Shown here: piece by piece, positions 18,341 to 26,959 of the stretch
Numbering within the stretch: the first letter of the stretch is position 1
How the letters are laid out: each line of letters opens with the position of its first letter
Assembly: GCF_021398735.1 (NCBI RefSeq)
Contig: NZ_CP090350.1
Span: forward strand, 392,913-456,912
Length of the DNA: 64,000 nucleotides
Source of the DNA: Methylobacterium oryzae
GTDB taxonomy: Bacteria; Pseudomonadota; Alphaproteobacteria; Rhizobiales; Beijerinckiaceae
Direction: 5' to 3'
Notes under the pieces: model-generated
What the model was told of the DNA's origin: nothing
Database searches by the model: none
Seen by the model: the letters and a program-made list of their open reading frames with translations, nothing else
Program-made: the position numbers and the translations under genes

Positions 18341-19927
18341 ATGTCGTTGCTGCGCAAGACCCTGGCTTGGCGCCACTCCCTGGTCGCGAAGCTGGGTCTC
18401 ATGGTGCTCCTCTTCATGGCCGCGACGGAGGGCGCCCGCCTCCTCAGCCTGGATCGGCTCGAACATGCCGACGCGCTCTCCCGCGAGATGCACCACCGCT
18501 GGCTAGAGCGCATCCGGGTCCTCGGGAGTCTGAACCACGGGATCTCGGACGCGCGCACCGCGGAGGCCGAAATCCTTCTCGGCCCGGATCTCGCGGACCG
18601 CCCCGATCGCCTGGCGTCGCTGCAGCGCGTGTCCGCCCATCTCGCGGAAGTGATGACACGCTATGCGGCGCTGCTCCGGCGAGGCGAGGACCGGAGCGAG
18701 CTCGTGCGGCTGCAAGACCTGTGGCGCGCGCACGCAGCCGTGGCGGAGCGCGTGGCCGCGCTGAGCCGGGACGGCGAGGCCGACCAAGGAATCCTGCTGT
18801 TCAACGGCGAGTCGAAGATCACCTTCGACGCGGCCCGCGACGCCGCCTTCAGGCTAACGCTCGCTACAGAGGCGCGCGCGGAGGCCGACCGCGGCCGAGC
18901 AGCCGCGGCCATCGCGGAAGCTCAGGACTGGGTCTCCGACCTGATGCTCGGGACCCTGGCCCTGTTCTTCGCCATCACGGTCTACGTCTGGCGCGCCATC
19001 TCGCAGCCGCTCCTGCGGCTCGCCGATCGCATGCGGCGTCTCGCGGATTACGAGACCGACTTCGCGCTCCCCGACGAGAAGCGGCCAGACGAGATCGGGG
19101 CGATGGCGCGAGCGCTTGCGGTGTTCCGGAGCAATACCACCGAGCTTCTTGAGTCGCGCAAGCGCCTAGCCATACAATCCGGGGCGCTAAGCACCGCCCT
19201 GCAGAAGGAGCGGGCGCTCGCCGTTGAGCAGCGCAACTTCATAACGACGGTCTCGCATGAATTCCGCACGCCGCTGATGGCGATCGACGGGAACGCGCAG
19301 CGGCTGATCGCGACCAAGGACCGGGCCAAGCCGGGCGACATCGCCGATCGGGCACACCGCATCCGGTCCGCCGTGTTCCGGATCGCGAGCCTGATGTCGG
19401 GCCTATCGCGGGCGCTGGAGGATACCGGCGGAAACCTCCGCCCGCGCATGCGCCGCTTCGATCTCGCCGCGATGCTGCGGTCGTTGTGCCGGTACTATCG
19501 CGAGATCGGGATGAGTGGTGAGTTGGTCGAAGACATGTCGGATGCATCGCTGGAGATCGTCGGCGATCCCGACCTTTTGCATCTGGCCGTCAGCAATCTT
19601 CTCTCGAACGGGTTCAAGTATGCGTCGGACAGCGACCCCGTCCGACTGCGGGCATACCCGTCCGGCGCCGGCGTCGAGATCGTCGTCGAGGACGAGGGCG
19701 TGGGCATCCCGCGCGGCGAGATCGGACGCATCCGGGAGCGCTACTACCGGGCGAGCAACGTCGGCACGATACCGGGCACGGGGATCGGGCTGAGCCTCGT
19801 GGAGGAGATCGCACGCCGCCATGGCGGCCGCCTCATCATCGAGAGCGAAGAGGGCCGCGGAACCCGTGCTATGCTGGCGCTGCCGCGAGACGGGGCGCTG
19901 TCATCCCCGGAGCCGGAGCATGCCTAG
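18341..19927 (+). CDS. Membrane sensor histidine kinase (HAMP-HisKA-HATPase)
   Basis: 528 residues from ATG 18341 (GGGGGG upstream). First transmembrane helix at about residues 14-30, a periplasmic helical region to about 200, second helix LGTLALFFAITVYVW, then HAMP (QPLLRLADRMRRLADYETDF). HisKA H-box FITTVSHEFRTPLM has the phospho-acceptor at His306. ATPase boxes include N (LLSNGFKYA), G1 (DEGVGIP) and G2 (GTGIGLSLVEEI). Its last 8 bases overlap the response regulator gene. It is divergent from the PKS operon, 225 bases away, and might sense a related signal; that link is inference. Confidence 0.93.
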   Translation: MSLLRKTLAWRHSLVAKLGLMVLLFMAATEGARLLSLDRLEHADALSREMHHRWLERIRVLGSLNHGISDARTAEAEILLGPDLADRPDRLASLQRVSAHLAEVMTRYAALLRRGEDRSELVRLQDLWRAHAAVAERVAALSRDGEADQGILLFNGESKITFDAARDAAFRLTLATEARAEADRGRAAAAIAEAQDWVSDLMLGTLALFFAITVYVWRAISQPLLRLADRMRRLADYETDFALPDEKRPDEIGAMARALAVFRSNTTELLESRKRLAIQSGALSTALQKERALAVEQRNFITTVSHEFRTPLMAIDGNAQRLIATKDRAKPGDIADRAHRIRSAVFRIASLMSGLSRALEDTGGNLRPRMRRFDLAAMLRSLCRYYREIGMSGELVEDMSDASLEIVGDPDLLHLAVSNLLSNGFKYASDSDPVRLRAYPSGAGVEIVVEDEGVGIPRGEIGRIRERYYRASNVGTIPGTGIGLSLVEEIARRHGGRLIIESEEGRGTRAMLALPRDGALSSPEPEHA

Positions 19928-20510
19928 GATACTCTGCGTTGAGGACGACGAGGAAACGGCGAGCCTGGTCGCGGAAGCCCTGGTCGACCTCGGCTACACG
20001 GTGGAACGCGCCTCGGACGGGGAGGCGGGTTTGTCGGCCATCCAAATGTCACCTCCGGACCTGGTCCTGTGCGACGTGCGCATGCCGGGGATGAACGGCC
20101 TGGACTTGCTCGAGCAACTGGCTGCGGCTGCCCCGCACCTCGCGCGGATCCCTTTCGTGTTCCTCACGGCGCTCGACGATCGCGGCAGCGAGATCGCCGC
20201 GCGCCGGAAGGGCGCGGATGACTACCTCACCAAGCCGGTCGACTTCGAGATGCTGGCTGTCGTGGTGGAGCATCGTCTCCGCGCGGGTCGAGGCGGGCAG
20301 GGCCAAGACGCGTTCGGCCATCTGACCGGCCGGGAACGGGAAGTGTTGACCTGGGCCAGCCGCGGGAAGACGTCCGCGGAGATCGCCCTGATCCTCGATC
20401 TGCGGGAGCGAACCGTCAACTTCCATTTCGACCAGGCCATGAAGCGCCTGAACGTCGTCAATAGAACGCATGCGGTGGCCCGTGCGCTCTCGTTGCGGTT
20501 GATCGATTGA
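19920..20510 (+). CDS. Response regulator, REC plus LuxR-type HTH
   Basis: 196 residues. Receiver domain with phospho-acceptor Asp52 (LVLCDVRMPGMNG), Thr/Lys switch residues (FLTALDD, TKPVDFEML). The C-terminal LuxR-type helix-turn-helix begins HLTGREREVLTWASRG, residues about 135-196. Translationally coupled to the kinase by an 8-base overlap. A HisKA kinase with a LuxR-type regulator is less usual than HisKA_3-NarL pairing. Confidence 0.92.
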   Translation: MPRILCVEDDEETASLVAEALVDLGYTVERASDGEAGLSAIQMSPPDLVLCDVRMPGMNGLDLLEQLAAAAPHLARIPFVFLTALDDRGSEIAARRKGADDYLTKPVDFEMLAVVVEHRLRAGRGGQGQDAFGHLTGREREVLTWASRGKTSAEIALILDLRERTVNFHFDQAMKRLNVVNRTHAVARALSLRLID

Positions 20511-20657
20511 CGGATTTGGGCCGCGTGAACGGTTCCGGCAGACCGTCTGGTCGCGCGCTCCCCATGATGATGTCCTTCTTGCGATAGGACATGCGCCGGT
20601 CCTTGCCTGCAGCCCGGGGCAGCCGTGGCTCGGATCAGCATGCGTGGGACTGTCCGG

Positions 20658-21437
20658 TCAGCGACGTCCTTGGGGTTGGCCGGCAGCCTCAAGGATGAGG
20701 TCCGCGACGTATGGTGCCTGCGAAATTAGGGACAGGTGGCTCGCCGCGAGTTCCACGGTCTTCGCGCTCATGCGCTTGGCCATGAACCGTTCGAGGTCCG
20801 GGTTGATGGTCCGGTCCTCGGTCGACACGGCGTAGAAGCTCGGCTTCGATCGCCACGCCGCCTGGGTTGTCCTCCCGGCCAACAACGCCTTGTGGAACGG
20901 CTGCTGGACCGCGAACAGAACCTTGGCTCGGTCCGCCGGTAGGTCGCCCGCGAAGTCTCTCAGGAAGGCCGCCTCGCTCAGGCGCCCCTCGTCGCCGTCG
21001 AACACAATTCCGGCCGAGGCCGGCGGCGTCGGATAGGTCTTGGCCAGCGCAGTGTAATCCTCGCCGGCATCGGGCGCCCGGGCCGCGACGTAGACGAGGG
21101 CGGACACCTTCGGGTCGATCCCGGCCTCGGTCACGATCATGCCGGAGAACGAGTGGCCCACGAGGACGATCGGTCCCTCCTGCCGGGCCAGAACCCGCCG
21201 TGCGGACGCGACGGCCTCCTCGAAGGTGGTCAGCGGGTTCTGCACGGAGGTGACGTTCAGGCCCTTCTCCTGCAGCCGCGGGATCACCTCGGACCAGCAC
21301 GACCCGTCGGCGAACAGTCCGTGGACCAGGACGACGCTGCGCGCACGCGGCAGATCCTGGGCCGGCGCCGTCCCGGGAAGCAGCGCGGCGGCGGCGCCGG
21401 CGAAGAGCGTTTGGCTGAACAGTCTCCGAGTCATCAT
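20658..21437 (-). CDS. Exported alpha/beta hydrolase, copy A of a duplicated gene
   Basis: About 259 residues from ATG 21437 (GGAG 9 bases upstream; ATG 21446 possible). The N-terminus has an arginine pair and hydrophobic stretch (TRRLFSQTLFAGAAAALLP), compatible with Tat or Sec export. Oxyanion loop LVHGLFADGSCWSEV, nucleophile GHSFSG, acid near STEDRT, histidine in ASHLSL. Nearly the same protein is encoded at 37856-38635 on the other strand, and 75 bases upstream of the two genes are also alike. Substrate unknown. Confidence 0.87.
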   Translation of the reverse strand: MMTRRLFSQTLFAGAAAALLPGTAPAQDLPRARSVVLVHGLFADGSCWSEVIPRLQEKGLNVTSVQNPLTTFEEAVASARRVLARQEGPIVLVGHSFSGMIVTEAGIDPKVSALVYVAARAPDAGEDYTALAKTYPTPPASAGIVFDGDEGRLSEAAFLRDFAGDLPADRAKVLFAVQQPFHKALLAGRTTQAAWRSKPSFYAVSTEDRTINPDLERFMAKRMSAKTVELAASHLSLISQAPYVADLILEAAGQPQGRR

Positions 21438-21516
21438 GGCGGCCATCTCCGTTCCGGTTCGACAGGTGCAGGATGTGCCGTCCCTGTTCGTCGCCGGTGC
21501 AGGAAGGATACATCCG
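21438..21516 (-). repeat. Upstream segment of duplicated hydrolase, copy A
   Basis: Read on the minus strand, this matches the segment upstream of copy B (37781-37855), sharing GTATCCTTCC, CGAACAGGGACGG and the following spacer pattern. The duplication therefore includes the promoter region. The 270 bases beyond (to 21787) show no gene. Confidence 0.7.
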
Positions 21517-21787
21517 TTGCGGCCGGCGACCGCTGTGGGCAGAGGCGGGCGGCCACAATCTCCGTCTGCAGATAGATCTCACGTAACTGTTGAATGCGAG
21601 CGCTCCAGCGCGGCGAGCCGACCGGCCTTCAACCGTATTGCGCGCAGCTGCAGCCGAGAGCATGCGCATTACACCGCCCCCCGACGGAGGGACGCATCGT
21701 CGAGTGAACCGCGAAGTGTCCACTTCGATACCCGGGCTATCCGAGAGCGGACCTGCCGCTCTCGGCCAGAACCGTTTGCGACACGGA

Positions 21788-22183
21788 TCATCGCTCGTCC
21801 GGAGACCACTCGGGGCTGTAGCCCCCGAGGGTCGGGTGATACATCTCGTCGCCGGAATGCTGCGTGAACTCCACGTTGAGGCGATCCTTGTGCAACCCGA
21901 GGATCTCGATGCAGTGGGCGCACAGCGCCTTGGCGACTTCCATCCGCAACTCGGCCGAGCGTCCCTTGCGGATGTCCAGCATCATCACGGACACCGGCAC
22001 CGGCGCGCCGCCGGCCTCCGGTATCCGCCACACGCCGCCCTCGCCGAGTTCGCGGATGGCGACGCTGATCCGCCTGATGTCGACCGACATCATCTCCGCA
22101 TAGGTCTGGCTCATCTGCGCCGCGAGGCGCTTCTTGGAGGCCACGGAATGCGGGCCGGTCACGTCGAGCTGGAGGTACGGCAT
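21788..22183 (-). CDS. Tautomerase-superfamily protein
   Basis: 131 residues beginning MPYLQLDV, so removal of Met exposes the catalytic Pro1 of the 4-oxalocrotonate tautomerase/MIF superfamily. Two beta-alpha-beta repeats fit (KKRLAAQMSQTYAEMMSV; ELRMEVAKALCAHCIEILGL). Lies 15 bases after the SDR gene, in one operon. Probably isomerises an enol or unsaturated acid made by the dehydrogenase; substrate unknown. Confidence 0.85.
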   Translation of the reverse strand: MPYLQLDVTGPHSVASKKRLAAQMSQTYAEMMSVDIRRISVAIRELGEGGVWRIPEAGGAPVPVSVMMLDIRKGRSAELRMEVAKALCAHCIEILGLHKDRLNVEFTQHSGDEMYHPTLGGYSPEWSPDER

Positions 22184-22198
22184 GGATGGCCTCCAGGC

Positions 22199-23011
22199 TC
22201 AGGCCGCGTTCGACGTCGCAAGCCCGTAGCGCGCCGACGGCTTGGCGTTGCCGAACTTGGCGGCCATGGCCCGGCGATCCTCCTCCCAGCGCGTCCAATC
22301 GGACTCATCCTGCAGTCCTGGGATGGTGACAAGCTCGCCCTGATCGAGACCGGCCAAAGCCGCGTCGACCAGATCGGCCGCCGACATGGTGATCGCCGAT
22401 GTCTTCTGTGCCGCGTAACCGGCGACATCCCAGAACTCTGTAGCCGTCGCGCCGGGCAGCACGGTCTGGACGCGCACGCCCTTGTCCGCGAGGTCCTTCT
22501 GCAGCGCGTGGCCGAAGCTGAGGACGTAGGATTTCGAGGCGCTGTAGACGCCGTTCAGCATCTCGACCGCGATGCCGACGACGGACGAGATATTGATGAT
22601 TGTCCCTGATCCGCGCGCCACGAAAGCAGGAGCGACCGCATAGGTCAGGCGGGTCAGCGCGGTGATGTTGAGCTGGATCATCGCGTCCATCGTTTCCACG
22701 TCGGCCTGAAGGGTCGAGGCGACGGAGCCGATGCCCGCGTTGTTCACGAGCATGGTGATGCTCGCGTCCTCGCGCAGGCGAGCCTCCAGGCGCGCGAGAT
22801 CGTCTTTGCGTCCCAGATCGGCCTTGAACGGCTCAACCTTGCGCCCCGTCTCGCGGGTCAGGCGGTCGGCCAGCGCCTGCAGGCGCTCATCGTTTCGAGC
22901 GACTAGCAGCAGGTCATACCCCCGTCTGGTGAGGCGGTCGGCGTAAACCGCGCCGATGCCGGCAGATGCACCGGTCACGACAGCGAGGCCCTTCGTGGAT
23001 TGAGTGGTCAT
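22199..23011 (-). CDS. Classical short-chain dehydrogenase/reductase
   Basis: 270 residues; start at ATG 23011 behind GAGGAG. NAD(P) motif VTGASAGIGAVYA, NNAGIG, and catalytic Ser-Tyr-Lys (NISSVVG, then YSASKSYVLSF). Oxidises or reduces an unknown alcohol/ketone. Operonic with the tautomerase and divergent from a GlxA regulator, which is the likely controller. Confidence 0.92.
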   Translation of the reverse strand: MTTQSTKGLAVVTGASAGIGAVYADRLTRRGYDLLLVARNDERLQALADRLTRETGRKVEPFKADLGRKDDLARLEARLREDASITMLVNNAGIGSVASTLQADVETMDAMIQLNITALTRLTYAVAPAFVARGSGTIINISSVVGIAVEMLNGVYSASKSYVLSFGHALQKDLADKGVRVQTVLPGATATEFWDVAGYAAQKTSAITMSAADLVDAALAGLDQGELVTIPGLQDESDWTRWEEDRRAMAAKFGNAKPSARYGLATSNAA

Positions 23012-23092
23012 CGTCGCTCTCCTCTTTCTTCGCGCCACGGGTTGGCGGCGCTCGATGGGAGAAAGCTACCGTTGCCCTTGAGCGGCGCAAAT

Positions 23093-23120
23093 GTCATAGT
23101 TGCGTCGATTTAGGTCATAG
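23093..23120. promoter_or_regulatory. Direct-repeat operator candidate in the SDR-GlxA gap
   Basis: GTCATAG occurs at 23093-23099 and 23114-23120, 21 bases (two helical turns) apart, in the 117-base gap between the divergent SDR and GlxA genes. AraC-type regulators bind such direct repeats. The second copy abuts the glxA ribosome site. Confidence 0.5.
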
Positions 23121-23128
23121 AGGCGGGC

Positions 23129-24082
23129 ATGCAGCGCGTCGGCTTCGTCGTCTATCCGGGGTACTCGATGATGGCGCTGGCGGCCGTGCCGGCCTTCGAG
23201 GTCGCCAATCTCGCGGCGGACGCGGCAACCTACGACATCCACTTCATCTCCGAGCATGGCGGTCCGGTCGGCACCTCGGCCGGCATGAACGTGGAGACGG
23301 AGGCATTCGGCGAAACGCCCTTCGACACGCTCATCATCGGCGGCGGCACCTTCGTGCAACCGTCGACGCCCGGGCTCGTCGCGCTCGTTCAGCGCGCGGC
23401 CGAAAACGCCCGGCGCGTTGCCGCCATCTGCACAGGGGCCTTCGTCCTCGGCGAGGCCGGCCTGCTCGACGGACGGCGGGTCACGACGCACTGGATGCAC
23501 GCGCGGGAGCTACAGTCCCAGTTTCCGGATTGCTCGGCCGACACGGACCGCATTTTCATCAACGATGGCCCGATCTGGACGTCGGCGGGCATGAGCGCTG
23601 GCATCGACCTCGCGCTTGCTCTGATCGAGGCGGATCTCGGCCACGCGGTGACGAAGGAGATCGCTAAGAAGCTCGTGCTCTACCATCGCCGGGCCGGTGG
23701 CCAGTCGCAGTTCTCGACCCTGCTCGACCTCGACGCGAAGTCGGACCGCATCCAGGCGGCCCTGACCTATGCCAAACAGAACCTCCACCGCCCGCTCTCG
23801 GTCGAGGAGTTGGCGCAAGCCGCCCACCTGAGCCCGCGCCAGTTCAGCCGTGTGTTCCATGCCGAGACCGGCCAGTCGCCGGCCAAGGCGGTCGAGAACC
23901 TCCGGGTCGAGGCCGCGCGCGTTTTGATGGAGCGCAGCCGGCATCCCATCGACGCCGTCGCCGACCAAACTGGCTTCGCAGACCGCAATCGGATGCGTCG
24001 CGCGTTCCTTCGAGCGTTCGGGCAGCCGCCACAGGCTATCCGGCGTAATGCGCGTGGGGATTTGAATACGGCGAATGCGTAG
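23129..24082 (+). CDS. GlxA-family transcriptional regulator (DJ-1/PfpI plus AraC HTH)
   Basis: 317 residues. Residues 1-170 form a DJ-1/PfpI-like sensor domain with the nucleophile-elbow-like AAICTGAFVLGEAG. Residues about 215-310 contain the two AraC helix-turn-helices (LSVEELAQAAHLSPRQFSRV; DAVADQTGFADRNRMRRAF). Family members sense small metabolites and activate neighbouring genes. Divergent from the SDR-tautomerase operon. Confidence 0.92.
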   Translation: MQRVGFVVYPGYSMMALAAVPAFEVANLAADAATYDIHFISEHGGPVGTSAGMNVETEAFGETPFDTLIIGGGTFVQPSTPGLVALVQRAAENARRVAAICTGAFVLGEAGLLDGRRVTTHWMHARELQSQFPDCSADTDRIFINDGPIWTSAGMSAGIDLALALIEADLGHAVTKEIAKKLVLYHRRAGGQSQFSTLLDLDAKSDRIQAALTYAKQNLHRPLSVEELAQAAHLSPRQFSRVFHAETGQSPAKAVENLRVEAARVLMERSRHPIDAVADQTGFADRNRMRRAFLRAFGQPPQAIRRNARGDLNTANA

Positions 24083-24506
24083 CGTTGGCCACCCGCGGTC
24101 AAACACCCCTTGCAGAATGATTATCCCCGAACGTCTGCTTCATTGCGAAGTTCTGATAAATGAATTTGTCTGATTTGAATTTTGGCAGCTCGTCCGATTT
24201 TCTAATAGGTCGGCGCAGAAGCAGACCGGCGGCTTTCGACCACATTTGCCACCACGAAGCGCTCATTCAAACATCTCAGATGGGCTGTTTCGAGACGGTG
24301 TATTTTCGGACGACAACGTCTTGTAGCCGACATCGCCGCCGGAACCGCTTTCGACCCACATGAGCCGTCTGAGGTTCAGGAAGCTCGATCTGAACGCCGA
24401 CGTCCAATGGGACCCCAAACGCGCACTACGTATCGAACCCCACCTGAAATCATACTGTAACGAGGCATGACCAAGAGACACCGACGTACGCCAGAAAGGG
24501 TGTCGA
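24083..24506. other. Gene-poor intergenic segment, lower GC
   Basis: About 420 bases with visibly lower GC than the surroundings and scattered stops in all frames. No gene, repeat or RNA was recognised. It leads into a hydrolase of similar lower GC and may be part of an acquired segment. Confidence 0.5.
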
Positions 24507-25232
24507 ATGGCTATCTACATACTCGTTGCTGGATCGTGGCACGGTAGTTGGTGTTGGTCGCAGGTCGTGCCGCTGCTTGAGCGAGCCGGACATCGCGTTC
24601 TGACACCCGATCTGTGCGACGTGATCTCCGATCAGCACTCGGCGGCAAAACAGCCGCTCCAAGCTTGGGCGGATCAGGTTGCCGCGATTACCGCCGCCCA
24701 GAACGAACCGGTCATTCTCGTCGGGCACAGCCGCGCCGGCCTCATCATCAGTGAAGTGGCCGAACGCATACCTCATAAAATCGCCTTACTCGTTTATCTA
24801 TGCGCTTTTCTTCTCAAGGATGGCCAGACGTTGAATGATATCGTAGAGAAATCGGCCAATGCCGAGGCGTTTAGTAAGGCAATAATATTTGATGATGACG
24901 GAAATTGTACAGTCAGCCGCGAAGGCGTCAAAACATTTTTCTACAACGAAACGCCTGAACTTCTAGTGCAGTTCGCGTGCGAACGCCTTGTTCCCGAGAC
25001 AACCAAGATTTGGTCGACGCCGATCCACGTTACTGAGCCTCACTTCGGGTCGGTCCGACGAGCCTACATCACGTGCGCGAAAGATCAGGCGATCCCGATT
25101 GCTCAGCAGCAAGCCATGCAACGAGCCACTCCAGTTTCGCACACCGTCACGTTGGAGAGCGATCACTCGCCGTTCTTTTCTCAGCCGAGCGAATTGGTCG
25201 CTGCGCTTGAGCATATTCGGCAAGCAGACTGA
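24507..25232 (+). CDS. Alpha/beta hydrolase, esterase/hydroxynitrile-lyase-like
   Basis: 241 residues, no signal peptide. Starts MAIYILVAGSWHGSWCW, the oxyanion segment of plant-type esterase/hydroxynitrile-lyase-like hydrolases. Nucleophile GHSRAG; acid and histidine near CAKDQAIP and ESDHSPFFSQP complete the triad. Unlike its three relatives in the window it is cytoplasmic. GC content and A/T-ending codons (AATGATATCG, ATAATATTTGATGATG) differ from the neighbours, a sign of transfer. It is bordered by an IS element. Confidence 0.85.
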   Translation: MAIYILVAGSWHGSWCWSQVVPLLERAGHRVLTPDLCDVISDQHSAAKQPLQAWADQVAAITAAQNEPVILVGHSRAGLIISEVAERIPHKIALLVYLCAFLLKDGQTLNDIVEKSANAEAFSKAIIFDDDGNCTVSREGVKTFFYNETPELLVQFACERLVPETTKIWSTPIHVTEPHFGSVRRAYITCAKDQAIPIAQQQAMQRATPVSHTVTLESDHSPFFSQPSELVAALEHIRQAD

Positions 25233-25347
25233 GCGCGGAAGAGCTTCTTGCGATGGTAGCAGCGCCCGCTTTTGCAGCAGTGTCTCTCCCATGCCGTTCC
25301 GACCGGGTTGGGTCGGTAGGAGGCCGTCCTGTGTGGATGGCTCCCGC

Positions 25348-25586
25348 ATTGCAAGTGGCGAATTGAGCTTCTGACGCGTTGGTCGGGTGCAGTCTTGTGT
25401 CCGGCCTGTTGATGCAGTCGTTCATGTTGACTGCTGGCCCTGATGGTATCCGTGAGCTGGGTCCCACTCTGCTTTGCGGGCTATGACGCCCTGGACAGCC
25501 GGCGGGGTGTCCCGGCTCCCGGTCTGACCGGTTCGCCATCAACTCTCATCGTCCTCGCAACCTGGAAACGTCTCCTCTACGTGCTG
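25348..25586 (-). ncRNA. Candidate guide (bridge/seeker) RNA region of the IS1111 element
   Basis: 239 non-coding bases between the transposase stop and the inner edge of the right-end inverted repeat. IS1111-group elements are reported to encode their target-choosing RNA downstream of the transposase, whereas the IS110 group carries it upstream. Location is the only support; I did not fold it or find the donor/target loops. Confidence 0.35.
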
Positions 25587-26615
25587 TCAGGCGGCCGTGG
25601 CCGCCGGTGCGCGGTAGGTGCCGCCGCGGGTCATGATCGCCCAGGCGACCCGCGCCGTGCGATTGGCCGCCGCCACAGTCACCACGCGCACTGGCTTACG
25701 CTGCAGCAGCGCCGGCAGCCGCGGGTCGACCGAGGTCGGTGTCGTCTTCGCGCGCCGGATCAGAGACGTCATGCCGACCACGAGCAGCCGGCGCAGGTAG
25801 CGGTCGCCCATGCGTGAGATCCGGCCCAGGCGCTCCTTGCCGCCACTGCAGTTCTGCAGCGGTGTCAGGCCCAACGAGGCAGCGAACTGCCGACCGGAAC
25901 GGAAGCGCTCGGGCTCGCTCACCGAGGCGGCCAGCGCGGTTGCCGACACGATGCCGACACCCGGGATCGTCGCAAGCCGCTGCGACAGGTCGCTGTCTCG
26001 ATGCCAGGTGAGCAACTCCTTCTCCAGTCGGGTGAGTTGGATCTGCAAGGCACCGATCTGATCGGCCAACCCGGTCACCACGCGCTGGGCTAACGGCGGC
26101 ACCTCGGCCGCGTCTCCGGCCGAGAGCCGGGCCGCCAGTTCGAGCGCGTGCCGCAGGCCCCGCGCCATCTCGATCCCAAACTCGGCGAGCAGGCCTCGGA
26201 TCATGTTCACCAGCTGCGTGCGTTGCTTGACCAGCAGGTCGCGCGTCCGGTGCAGCGCCAGCGCCGCCTGCTGCTCGGTCGCCTTCACGGGCACGAAGCG
26301 CATGCTCGGGCGCGTCACCGCCTCACAGATGGCAGCGGCATCGTTCGCATCGGTCTTGCCGCGCTTGACGTACGGCTTCACGTAAGCCGGCGGCATCAGC
26401 CGCACGTCATGGCCGAGCTTTATGAGTTCCCGGGCCCAGTGGTGCGCTGTGCCGCACGCCTCCATGCCGATCAGGCACCGTGGCAGCTTGGCGAAGAACG
26501 GCGTGACCTGCGCCCGCCGCAGCGCCTTCCGAACGACGACGTGCCCAGCTGCATCGACGGCGTGAACCTGAAAGATGCTTTTGGCCAGATCGATGCCGAC
26601 GGTGGTGATCTCCAT
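25587..26615 (-). CDS. IS110-family transposase (DEDD/RuvC-like)
   Basis: 342 residues starting MEITTVGIDLAKSIFQVH, the N-terminal RuvC-like domain with Asp in GIDLAK, Glu in GMEACGTAHHW and Asp residues in KTDANDAAAI. The C-terminal IS116/IS110/IS902 domain follows (TIPGVGIVSATALAA, FAASLGLTP), with its conserved serine region near CSGGKERLGRIS. The upstream extension to 26711 is not used, because it would cross the terminal repeat. Confidence 0.93.
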   Translation of the reverse strand: MEITTVGIDLAKSIFQVHAVDAAGHVVVRKALRRAQVTPFFAKLPRCLIGMEACGTAHHWARELIKLGHDVRLMPPAYVKPYVKRGKTDANDAAAICEAVTRPSMRFVPVKATEQQAALALHRTRDLLVKQRTQLVNMIRGLLAEFGIEMARGLRHALELAARLSAGDAAEVPPLAQRVVTGLADQIGALQIQLTRLEKELLTWHRDSDLSQRLATIPGVGIVSATALAASVSEPERFRSGRQFAASLGLTPLQNCSGGKERLGRISRMGDRYLRRLLVVGMTSLIRRAKTTPTSVDPRLPALLQRKPVRVVTVAAANRTARVAWAIMTRGGTYRAPAATAA

Positions 26616-26959
26616 GGGGATGGCTCCTGCATGAGCGTGGCTGCTGCTTCGACAGCGACCACATCTTGGCACCGAGATGCCGTCAGTCGGAGCGGGAGCC
26701 ATCCACCCCATCTGCTTTTCCGGCCGACCGTCTCAGAAGCGGCTGTTCCACTTACGGCCAGTTTCCGTCATCGCGCGACGCCCGCCTGAACGTCTCAGAC
26801 GGATGGCTTCCGGCTGGTCGGCTTTCGAGCGACATGGGTCCGGAGCAGACGTCGTTGTCGTCTCCTCTCTCGCTGTTCGCGCGCGGGCCACCCTGCAAGG
26901 TGTCCCCCGACGAACGCGTCGCGCGCCCGAGGATGACGCGTCCAGACCGGCGGGACGGC

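Larger units (their letters stand above)
25333..26706 (-). mobile_element. IS110-family (IS1111 group) insertion sequence
   Basis: A perfect 15-base inverted repeat, GTGGATGGCTCCCGC at 25333-25347 and its complement at 26692-26706, brackets an IS110-type transposase. Sub-terminal inverted repeats are the hallmark of the IS1111 group; true ends probably extend a few bases beyond each repeat. The element has a long non-coding 3' side (25348-25586) and short 5' side (26616-26691), also as in IS1111. No target duplication is expected for this family. Confidence 0.82.
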
